Part shown: piece after piece, positions 9,532 to 16,405 of the stretch
Numbering within the stretch: the stretch's first letter is position 1
Layout: each line of letters opens with the position of its first letter
Assembly: GCA_947631955.1 (NCBI GenBank)
Contig: CANRNJ010000007.1
Span: 62,001 to 126,000 of the forward strand
Source of the DNA: an uncultured Lachnospiraceae bacterium
Lineage (GTDB): Bacteria; Bacillota; Clostridia; Lachnospirales; Lachnospiraceae
Direction: 5' to 3'
Length of the DNA stretch: 64,000 nt
The notes under the pieces: model-generated
The model's input: only the letters and a program-made list of their open reading frames with translations
What the model was told of the DNA's origin: nothing
Databases searched by the model: none
Program-made: the position numbers and the translations under genes

Positions 9532-10440
9532 TTATTCTACGCTTCTATAATACTTCTCAACTTCCTCACGGGTGTATTCAGAGTACACTTTATTTCGGAT
9601 AACCGCGGCATATACTGCCTCAAAATCAGGCAGCAGGGATTTCAAAGAACCCACAAGCACAGCAAGACCTTCTTTTCGTCCTTCTTCTATCCCCTCTGCC
9701 CGGCTTTCTTCCAGTTCCGCCCTGTGGTCCGCCTGATCCGCATAGTACGACATGTACTCCACCATCAGTCTTGGATCTCTCTTTGCTGTTTCCACCGCTT
9801 CCACCAGCCTTTCTGTATATTCGTCTGCTGCCGTCCCTTCCGCCAGATACTTAAGAAAATTTCCAAGTTCCGGCGTGACGTCGTTCATCTCCGAATAGGG
9901 ATTCAGGAAGATCTTCACCGCTCCGTCGCCGAGCGCCAGATCCGGCTCTTCCCTGCACCGGTCCTCAAAGGTGTAGATGTGCCTGCCCCTATGGAAGATG
10001 TCCTCCATGCAGATAAAGATCACAAAACTCTTATTGAGCCGCCGGTAATCCTCTCCTCTGCCGAGCAGGTCCACATCGATCAGGTTCTGGTAATACCGGC
10101 TCCTCTGGGGCAGGTTTGCCGCGTGCGCCGCCTGCATCTCCACATTGTAGACAGTGGATCTCTCGTCTTTCACATAGACGTCCAGACGGATGCCCTTGGC
10201 GTCATACCGGGCTTCGATGGTCTTCTCGCCCTCCAGATACTCGATCCGCTCGATCTCCACATTCAGGATGATCTCCAGAAGCCGTCTGCACAGCTCCGCA
10301 TCCTGCATCACCTTATAGAAGATGAAGCGGTCGGCGAGGGTCAGTTCCGCAAGCGCCTTTGGCAGCGCGTTTTCCTGTCTGCCTTTATTATATGGCGCGG
10401 CAGGAGTTTTTACAATGATCTCCCGTGTGTTTTTTGCCAA
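9532..10440 (-). CDS. Rpn/PD-(D/E)XK nuclease family protein, copy A
   Basis: Member of the Rpn (recombination-promoting nuclease, PDDEXK_2, often labelled transposase) family; relatives are DNA endonucleases. The 302 residues include an N-terminal ELTLADRFIFYKVM block and the catalytic core RLDVYVKDE ... VYNVEMQ near residues 83-102 (Asp and Glu-X-Gln, the usual variant). The FVIFICMEDIF and YTFEDRCREE region follows, and the variable tail contains SRAEGIEEGRKEGLAVLV. The start is TTG at 10440 behind AGAGG. Compared with copy B the core is nearly identical but the tail has 11 extra residues. The role (transposition, recombination or phage defence) cannot be decided from sequence. Confidence 0.85.
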   Translation of the reverse strand: MAKNTREIIVKTPAAPYNKGRQENALPKALAELTLADRFIFYKVMQDAELCRRLLEIILNVEIERIEYLEGEKTIEARYDAKGIRLDVYVKDERSTVYNVEMQAAHAANLPQRSRYYQNLIDVDLLGRGEDYRRLNKSFVIFICMEDIFHRGRHIYTFEDRCREEPDLALGDGAVKIFLNPYSEMNDVTPELGNFLKYLAEGTAADEYTERLVEAVETAKRDPRLMVEYMSYYADQADHRAELEESRAEGIEEGRKEGLAVLVGSLKSLLPDFEAVYAAVIRNKVYSEYTREEVEKYYRSVE

Positions 10441-10702
10441 TCTTTCCTCTCTTTCCGCGTGGGAAAGCCGGGATGACGGTCAGGTCAGTCCTGCCGTCCT
10501 TTTCCTGAAAAGCAGTCTTCATCCGCAGTATGCGCTTGTCCCACACTCTGTTATGCTGTCTGTTCTTTCCGTTGGGATACCTGCTTGAAATATGGGATAT
10601 CCGTCGATATCTCATAAGCACGATTCCTGTTGCGAAACGGCGGAAACTGAATGGATCATGTCTTCCGCCATATCCGGCAGCAAGACCGCTGCCGATAGAA
10701 AC

Positions 10703-10731
10703 AATATAACAAATGCGTATATGAATTGCAA
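10703..10731 (-). promoter_or_regulatory. Promoter of rpn copy A
   Basis: TTGCAA, 17 nt, TATATT on the minus strand. The same pair (TTGCAG-17-TATATT) is conserved upstream of copy B, giving a leader of about 260 nt. Confidence 0.55.
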
Positions 10732-10903
10732 GTAATTTAAGGTACAAACTTTACAACAACTTTACATAGTTTCTGCAATTTACATAGCAATCCATCTTGA
10801 AACTTACACGGGTCAATGTCTGTAACTGTTCCTGATATAAAGTATGAAATTGTCAAGGTGCTAAACCATCCATATCTATGTTAAATATTTTGTAGATGTC
10901 ATA

Positions 10904-11164
10904 TCATTCTATCTGTTCTGCAAATCCTTCTATCGTTTCCGCCATTCGATCCCACGAAAAACAATATGCTTCTTGGTTTACATTTTGTATAAATTCTTTT
11001 TCTTTACCCTGTAGAAAATAATCTGCGACTGCGTCCGCTAACGCTATCGGACTTTCTGCTTCCACCACATATCCAACTTTCCCATCATCTATTACATCCG
11101 ACAGTCCTTCCACATTTATAACAATCACAGTTTTATCAAAACTGTTATATATTCCTTTTTTCAT
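10904..11164 (-). pseudogene. C-terminal remnant of a GT4 glycosyltransferase
   Basis: The frame VIVINVEGLSDVIDDGKVGY ... CFSWDRMAETIEGFAEQ is the C-terminal donor-domain end of a GT4 enzyme. It lacks the first three quarters, including the EX7E motif, and begins just downstream of the radical SAM gene. Probably the scar of a deletion next to unit A. Confidence 0.65.
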
Positions 11165-11177
11165 TTCTTTTCCCGAT

Positions 11178-12035
11178 TTATGTCCATTCGCTGATATCCC
11201 TCTTGGAATTTTCCCACTTATTCCCATAAGTCCGTTCTTTGACCGCACAATACTTGCACAACGGTATAGGTTGTGTCAGTTTTCTTATAACTTCTTCGGT
11301 GCTATAATCTTGATATATATCTACCCCATCTGCTTCTGTGACTGGAATATTTTTATGAAAATATTTATTAAAACGATCCATACATGCAGCATATGAACAA
11401 GTGTAAAGATGTCCATGCGCCAAGTTGATGCAATTTCCCGCCATATGGCAATGCGTAAATCCATACACTTCATCTTGGTTTCCCGTTTCATCTAACGGTA
11501 ATTTATACTGTTTCTTTTTCAGAAACTTTGTCCGGCCCTTATAAATAATTTTTACCTTTCCCTTTTGATCCTGCATAATCTTTTTGATTTTTGCATAATC
11601 ATAATTTACCGGATATTTTGTGATTTCAATGACAATATTATATTGATTACAAACATTCCAGAATTTATCATCCATTTGTTCTAGCAAAAAACCATTTGTT
11701 ATAATATATATAGGGGTTTTTCTATATGCTTCTCTGGCAATAACAAGCATTTCACTGATTCGTTTATGTAATAAAGGCTCTCCTCCCAAAATATAAAACC
11801 GTTTAACACAGCCATCTGGCAGGAGTTCACTTGTCCTTTGCACATCCTTTCTAAAATCCTCTACATCAATAAACCATTTTTCTGCAATAGGAGAAAAATG
11901 CGTACATCCCTTACAATTCAAATTACAATGACTAGCTAAGTCTATTTCTATAGAATCAATCTGTACAACTTTTTTATTTAAATTACGCGGAATCCAACTT
12001 TTATACGGTTTTTGAAAATAATTAATTATGTTCAT
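11178..12035 (-). CDS. Radical SAM enzyme in a polysaccharide cluster
   Basis: A 285-residue radical SAM protein. The CNLNCKGC motif (CxxxCxxC, residues about 37-44) binds the 4Fe-4S cluster and S-adenosylmethionine. The GGEPLLH motif (about 84-90) is the usual GGE strand. Later cysteines (CHMAGNC, LYTCSYAAC and C-terminal LCKYCAVKER) look like a SPASM-type auxiliary cluster. Good GAGG site before the ATG. It lies 16 nt downstream of a GT2 gene and is probably co-transcribed. Such enzymes occur in capsule loci, but the substrate here (sugar, lipid carrier or peptide) is unknown. Confidence 0.8.
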   Translation of the reverse strand: MNIINYFQKPYKSWIPRNLNKKVVQIDSIEIDLASHCNLNCKGCTHFSPIAEKWFIDVEDFRKDVQRTSELLPDGCVKRFYILGGEPLLHKRISEMLVIAREAYRKTPIYIITNGFLLEQMDDKFWNVCNQYNIVIEITKYPVNYDYAKIKKIMQDQKGKVKIIYKGRTKFLKKKQYKLPLDETGNQDEVYGFTHCHMAGNCINLAHGHLYTCSYAACMDRFNKYFHKNIPVTEADGVDIYQDYSTEEVIRKLTQPIPLCKYCAVKERTYGNKWENSKRDISEWT

Positions 12036-12051
12036 ATCGTGCTAACCTCTT

Positions 12052-13056
12052 TCATAATTTATAAAATATTTTTACAAACAATTTTTCGCAATTCCAGTGG
12101 ATCATATGTGCAAAAACAGCAACAGCCATCTTCTGCTTCATTTCAATATCGTTCTTTTTCCAAAGAGATAAATATGGATTATGTGTATACGATGGGCAGT
12201 AGCTTTCAAGAATCATACGCGCATAATCACATAATTCCCCTATAAGTTTCATGTCACTTTTTCTATCTGCCAACTTAAAATATCTGTGTTTCCTGTTCGC
12301 TTCCAATATAAAATATGTAAAGAAACTCATTAACGTATATACAAAAATGTCATAATTATTGGGTTGGTGATTAATTACATATCTTACTGATTCTTCCAAT
12401 TCCTTAAACGGTACATCACTTTCCAGAATCTTTCTTGTGGTAATACTATTCAAATGAACCAATTGATAGTATCCTTCATATTGCAAAAAGCTGATGCGTT
12501 CGGTCAGGAAAAAAGCTGCCAGATTAAATGGATTGTCTTCGTATGTCTTTCCTTCAGGGAATCGTAGATTATGTTTTCGCAAATAATCCACCCGATATAA
12601 TTTTCCATGCATATTTAGATGCCTGAGAACACATTTTCCCTCTCTATCCAAATGGTACTGCACATGAGAAATAATCTTTCCATCTTCCGTAATGCGATAC
12701 TGTCCGCTGCATACAACATCTGCCTGATTGCTTTCGGCTTTCTCTACCAATACAGATAAATACCGAGAGTCCAGATAATCGTCACTGTCTAAAAAAACCA
12801 CATATTTACTATTCTTTAATTGATCCATGCCATAATTTCTTGCACTGGATAATCCGCCGTTTTCCTTATTGCGATATGAAATATAAGAATACTTATTGGT
12901 ATACTCTTTAAGAATATGCTCTGTATTATCCGTACTTCCATCATTCACAACAAGAACATCATAACTATGAAAACTTTGCTGCACGACAGACTCCAAACAC
13001 TGATATATATATTTTTCTGCATTATAGGCAGGAATTATAACCGTCACAAGACTCAT
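12052..13056 (-). CDS. Glycosyltransferase family 2
   Basis: A 334-residue GT-A transferase. It has VTVIIPAYNAEKYIYQCLES at the N-terminus, VVNDGSTDNTEHIL, ENGGLSSARNYGMD, and the metal-binding FLDSDDYLDSRY near residue 90. The C-terminal half is helical with no membrane segment. It is the first gene of a two-gene unit with the radical SAM enzyme, and both are boxed in by the two Rpn units in the same orientation. Specificity unknown. Confidence 0.85.
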   Translation of the reverse strand: MSLVTVIIPAYNAEKYIYQCLESVVQQSFHSYDVLVVNDGSTDNTEHILKEYTNKYSYISYRNKENGGLSSARNYGMDQLKNSKYVVFLDSDDYLDSRYLSVLVEKAESNQADVVCSGQYRITEDGKIISHVQYHLDREGKCVLRHLNMHGKLYRVDYLRKHNLRFPEGKTYEDNPFNLAAFFLTERISFLQYEGYYQLVHLNSITTRKILESDVPFKELEESVRYVINHQPNNYDIFVYTLMSFFTYFILEANRKHRYFKLADRKSDMKLIGELCDYARMILESYCPSYTHNPYLSLWKKNDIEMKQKMAVAVFAHMIHWNCEKLFVKIFYKL

Positions 13057-13130
13057 TTAACACTCCTCTTTCTCGATTTTACAAGTCCGATAGTATACAC
13101 TAAACATATAATTCTTCTTTGCGCATAAAA

Positions 13131-13189
13131 CCCGGTACAAAGTATGTTTTATGCCGCGCTTTTTAGTCAATTTCATACTTTATACCGGG
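13131..13189 (-). terminator. Hairpin at the left end of unit B
   Basis: CCCGGTACAAAGTATG pairs with CATACTTTATACCGGG; minus-strand transcripts then read TTTTATG. It differs from the unit A hairpin at bases on both arms while keeping the stem, which suggests the fold matters. Confidence 0.6.
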
Positions 13190-13249
13190 ATTTTTACAAA
13201 CCCTTATTTAATTGTCCACAGCTAAACAGCAGCCGATCAACGTCTGCTT

Positions 13250-14125
13250 TTATTCTACGCTTCTATAATACTTCTCGACTTCTTCACGAGTGTATTCAGA
13301 ATACACTTTATTTCGGATAACCGCGGCATATACTGCCTCAAAATCAGGAAGTATAGATTTCAAAGTTTCCACAAGTGCAGCAAGCCCCTCTTCTATTCCT
13401 TCCGCACGGCTATCCGCCTGATCCGCATAGTACGACATGTACTCCACCATCAGTCTTGGATCTCTCTTTGCTGTTTCCACCGCTTCCACCAGCCTTTCTG
13501 TATATTCGTCTGCTGCCGTCCCTTCCGCCAGATACTTAAGAAAATTTCCAAGTTCCGGCGTGACGTCGTTCATCTCCGAATAGGGATTCAGGAAGATCTT
13601 CACCGCTCCGTCGCCGAGCGCCAGATCCGGCTCTTCCCTGCACCGGTCCTCAAAGGTGTAGATGTGCCTGCCCCTATGGAAGATGTCCTCCATGCAGATA
13701 AAGATCACAAAACTCTTATTGAGCCGCCGGTAATCCTCTCCTCTGCCGAGCAGGTCCACATCGATCAGGTTCTGGTAATACCGGCTCCTCTGGGGCAGAT
13801 TTGCCGCGTGCGCCGCCTGCATCTCCACGTTGTATACGGTAGATCTCTCGTCCTTCACATAGACGTCCAGACGGATGCCTTTGGCGTCATACCGGACTTC
13901 GATGGTCTTCTCGCCTTCCAGATACTCGATCCGCTCGATCTCCACATTCAGGATGATCTCCAGAAGCCGTCTGCACAGTTCCGCATCCTGCATCACCTTA
14001 TAGAAAATAAATCGGTCGGCGAGGGTCAGTTCCGCAAGCGCCTTTGGCAGCTCGTTTTCCTGTCTGCCTTTATTATATGGCGCGGCAGGAGTTTTTACAA
14101 TGGTCTCCCGTGTGTTTTTTGCCAA
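13250..14125 (-). CDS. Rpn/PD-(D/E)XK nuclease family protein, copy B
   Basis: A 291-residue near-twin of copy A. The catalytic core RLDVYVKDE ... YNVEMQ and the following 120 residues are almost unchanged (for example Ile8 to Thr, Ala25 to Glu). The tail lacks two blocks (HRAELEE and RKEG) and carries several substitutions in the LAALVETLKSILPD segment. Change is therefore concentrated in the C-terminal tail, the part that varies most in this family. TTG start behind AGAGG as in copy A. Both copies look intact. Confidence 0.85.
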   Translation of the reverse strand: MAKNTRETIVKTPAAPYNKGRQENELPKALAELTLADRFIFYKVMQDAELCRRLLEIILNVEIERIEYLEGEKTIEVRYDAKGIRLDVYVKDERSTVYNVEMQAAHAANLPQRSRYYQNLIDVDLLGRGEDYRRLNKSFVIFICMEDIFHRGRHIYTFEDRCREEPDLALGDGAVKIFLNPYSEMNDVTPELGNFLKYLAEGTAADEYTERLVEAVETAKRDPRLMVEYMSYYADQADSRAEGIEEGLAALVETLKSILPDFEAVYAAVIRNKVYSEYTREEVEKYYRSVE

Positions 14126-14387
14126 TCTTTCCTCTCTTTCCGCGCGGGAAAGCCGGGATGACGGTCAGGTCAGTCCTGCCGTCCTTTTCCTGAAAAGCAG
14201 TCTTCATCCGCAGTATGCGCTTGTCCCACACTCTGTTATGCTGTCTGTTCTTTCCGTTGGGATACCTGCTTGAAATATGGGATATCCGTCGATATCTCAT
14301 AAGCACGATTCCTGTTGCGAAACGGCGGAAACTGAATGGATCATATCTTCCGCCATATCCGGCAGCAAGACCGCTGCCGATAGAAAC

Positions 14388-14416
14388 AATATAACAGATG
14401 CGTATATGAACTGCAA
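14388..14416 (-). promoter_or_regulatory. Promoter of rpn copy B
   Basis: TTGCAG, 17 nt, TATATT on the minus strand, at the same place as in copy A. Confidence 0.5.
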
Positions 14417-14579
14417 GTGGTTTTTCGTTCTTCTTCTTTTCTTCACCGTAGAAGATTCCGTTCAAAACACACATGATTTACCTCTGATTTTTGTTCCCTA
14501 TATAAAGTATGAAATTGTCAAAGTGCGCTACTGTCTGTATCTTGTTAAATTCACCCCGGCCACTCCAAAAAACAACAAA

Positions 14580-14619
14580 ATTCCCAACATAAGACAATTG
14601 CATATCTTACGTTGGGAAT
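14580..14619 (-). terminator. Hairpin/terminator after the coiled-coil gene
   Basis: ATTCCCAACATAAGA pairs with TCTTACGTTGGGAAT (14 of 15) around a 10-nt loop. In minus sense it is followed by TTTTGTTGTTTTTT, a good rho-independent terminator. Confidence 0.75.
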
Positions 14620-14657
14620 CTTTTATTTTAACTATGTCTTTGATCGACTCTGCCCGC

Positions 14658-15053
14658 TTATACCGGTATTTTCTCTAATTTCTGGCTATGCTTCTCAACA
14701 ACGCATTTTAATACTTCAATATCCGATGCCATGCCGTCTATCTGCTCTGTGCGCTCTATATATTTCCGGGAAGTATCCAGATAACAGGATTCTATAGTAG
14801 CAAGCCGCGGCATCACATTATTTTCCAACTGTACTATCCTGATATACCGCAATTCTTCCTTTAAACTTCCTGTTTCTGACTTCAAGCCATTGACTTCCTG
14901 TTTCAAGCCGCTGACTTCTGAATCCAAACCATCGACCTTTAACTTCAAGCCGCTAATCTCCGTCCTCAAGCCATCGAACTTATTTTCCAGTTTCTGGTCC
15001 AGCTTCTCTTCCAACAACTCTGATATTGCCGAAAGCATTTCCATGTCTACCAT
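14658..15053 (-). CDS. Small coiled-coil protein
   Basis: About 131 residues, cytoplasmic and very charged. After an N-terminal helix (MLSAISELLEEKLDQKLENK) come four to five seven-residue repeats of the type GLKxEVx (GLKLKVD, GLDSEVS, GLKQEVN, GLKSETG), giving an ideal heptad coiled coil. A second helical stretch with a conserved NNVMPRLATIESCY segment follows. The ATG at 15053 has a perfect AAGGAGG site; the frame is open further upstream without support. No enzyme motif. A TATAAT -10 box lies at 15182-15187. Function unknown; similar heptad-repeat proteins are frequent in Lachnospiraceae. Confidence 0.7.
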   Translation of the reverse strand: MVDMEMLSAISELLEEKLDQKLENKFDGLRTEISGLKLKVDGLDSEVSGLKQEVNGLKSETGSLKEELRYIRIVQLENNVMPRLATIESCYLDTSRKYIERTEQIDGMASDIEVLKCVVEKHSQKLEKIPV

Positions 15054-15403
15054 TTGTTTTCCTCCTTTAATGTGCTGCTGCGGAAGAAACCGCCTTCCGC
15101 TCTGCATATAATCGTAACTATGAAATTTTGGCGAAAGGCCTGACACCGAAACAATTGGTGTGTCGCACATCAGAATTGAACATTATACAGTGCGAGAATT
15201 CATTTCATGTTTCCAATCTATCACACTAATGAGAAAAATGCAAGCAGATTTTAAATTTATTATAATCGTTATTTCGTTAATATTAGTATCGTTCTGTTCC
15301 CTGCCGTAAGATATGCAATTGTCAAGGTGCTTTGGCTGTCATACTGATCCGCATGACATCTGCCGGGTTGAATACAAAGCCTTATCTGGCAACATCTGCC
15401 ATT

Positions 15404-16378
15404 CTATGAATTATGCTCTACTTTCTGCTGTCTGTAGAGCGCGTCGTATTCTGTCTTTCTGGCGTGATACTGAGTATCCTGAAGAAGTTTTCTGTTCGCG
15501 GCGATCACATCCGCCATCAGGCCGATCATAAAGGTCAAAAAACCCATAATGATCAATGTGCACGCCAGTATCAGCGACTGTATATGCCCTCCGGGTCTTC
15601 CGATGACCATATAGTACAGGAAACGGAAACCAATGATAAGACCGATGCCGACCGGTCCTGCCGCCAGAAACGTAAAAGATTTCAACGGTTTGTACATCAT
15701 ATACGCCCGCAGGATAGTGACCATGCTTTTCTTCACATAACTCCAGATACTTTGAAACAGTCTGGATGGGCGGAGTTCCGCGTTGGTGTGTACCGGGACG
15801 CTGGTGATTGCGATCTTCTCACGGCCGGCCTGAACGATCGTTTCCAACGTGTATGTATAGTCGTTTACCACGTTGATCCGCATGGCGGCTTCTCTGGAGA
15901 AAGCCCTAAACCCGCTTGGCGCATCGGGGATATCCGTATTGGAGGCCCGGCGTACCGCCCAGCTTCCAAGATGCTGCAGTTTCTTCTTAATAAAAGAAAA
16001 ATGCTCCGTATCGTCAATGGGCCGCGCGCCGATGACCATGTCCGCCTTGCCGTCCAAGATTGGTCTGATCAGGGTAGCGATATCCTCCGCACAGTATTGA
16101 TTGTCCGCATCGGTGTTGACGATAATATCCGCCCCGTTCCGCAGGCACCCGTCCAGTCCCGCCATAAATCCCTTGGCCAGACCTTTATTCTGTTTAAAGT
16201 TCACAACATAATTTACGCCCCACTTCCGGGCCACTTCCACCGTATTGTCTTTACTTCCGTCATTGATGATGAGATATTCGATCTCATCGATCCCTTCCAA
16301 CTTCTTGGGGAGATCATTCAGCGCTACCTCCAACGTTTCCGCTTCGTTATAGCAGGGTATCTGAATGATAAGCTTCAT
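15404..16378 (-). CDS. Polyprenyl-phosphate glycosyltransferase (DPM1/GtrB-like GT2)
   Basis: Likely loads a sugar from a nucleotide donor onto undecaprenyl phosphate, making the lipid donor used by GT39-type enzymes such as the one encoded next to it. The 324 residues have IIQIPCYNEAETL at the N-terminus, LIINDGSKDNTVEVA, GLAKGFMAGLDGCL, VNTDADNQY (the DXD site, about 93-101) and SGFRAFSREAAMRIN, all typical of the DPM1 branch. Two C-terminal membrane helices span about 232-285. The ATG at 16378 has AAGGTG six bases before it. It lies 27 nt downstream of the GT39-like gene, so the two form a functional pair. Confidence 0.85.
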   Translation of the reverse strand: MKLIIQIPCYNEAETLEVALNDLPKKLEGIDEIEYLIINDGSKDNTVEVARKWGVNYVVNFKQNKGLAKGFMAGLDGCLRNGADIIVNTDADNQYCAEDIATLIRPILDGKADMVIGARPIDDTEHFSFIKKKLQHLGSWAVRRASNTDIPDAPSGFRAFSREAAMRINVVNDYTYTLETIVQAGREKIAITSVPVHTNAELRPSRLFQSIWSYVKKSMVTILRAYMMYKPLKSFTFLAAGPVGIGLIIGFRFLYYMVIGRPGGHIQSLILACTLIIMGFLTFMIGLMADVIAANRKLLQDTQYHARKTEYDALYRQQKVEHNS

Positions 16379-16405
16379 GTGAATCACCTTTTGATCTTTT
16401 CTGTT

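Larger units (their letters stand above)
9412..10860 (-). mobile_element. Rpn unit A with inverted, hairpin-borne ends
   Basis: Unit bounded on the left by a hairpin (arms 9412-9427 and 9456-9472) and on the right by TATAAAGTATGAAATTG (10836-10852) followed by TCAAGGTGC. The right-end 17-mer is the inverted copy (16 of 17) of the sequence running into the left hairpin's inner arm. Inside is one gene with its own promoter and a 300-nt conserved leader. From about 9455 to 10735 it is almost identical to unit B (13131-14526). No flanking target duplication was seen, so calling it mobile is inference. Confidence 0.5.
13131..14526 (-). mobile_element. Rpn unit B with inverted, hairpin-borne ends
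   Basis: The left hairpin has arms 13131-13146 and 13174-13189 (15 of 16 paired). The right end is TATAAAGTATGAAATTG at 14501-14517, a perfect inverted copy of 13168-13184, followed by TCAAAGTGC. It carries rpn copy B, promoter and leader. It shares about 1.28 kb with unit A, then diverges from about 14420 before the common right end. Mobility is inferred from duplication and terminal symmetry. Confidence 0.5.
14580..15330 (-). mobile_element. Coiled-coil unit C with the same end architecture
   Basis: The left hairpin arms are 14580-14594 and 14605-14619. GACAATTGCATATCTTA (14593-14609) is a perfect 17-nt inverted copy of the right end TAAGATATGCAATTGTC (15307-15323), which continues AAGGTGC. 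The sequence differs from units A and B, yet the AATTGTCAAGGTGC end and the design are the same. It carries one coiled-coil gene. Whether it moves is unknown. Confidence 0.5.

Noticed and set aside
10846-10857. TTGACA at the right end of the Rpn and coiled-coil units as a -35 box
   Set aside because: No -10 box lies 16-18 nt downstream in any of the three units; better promoters occur inside each unit, so this sequence is better seen as a terminal motif.
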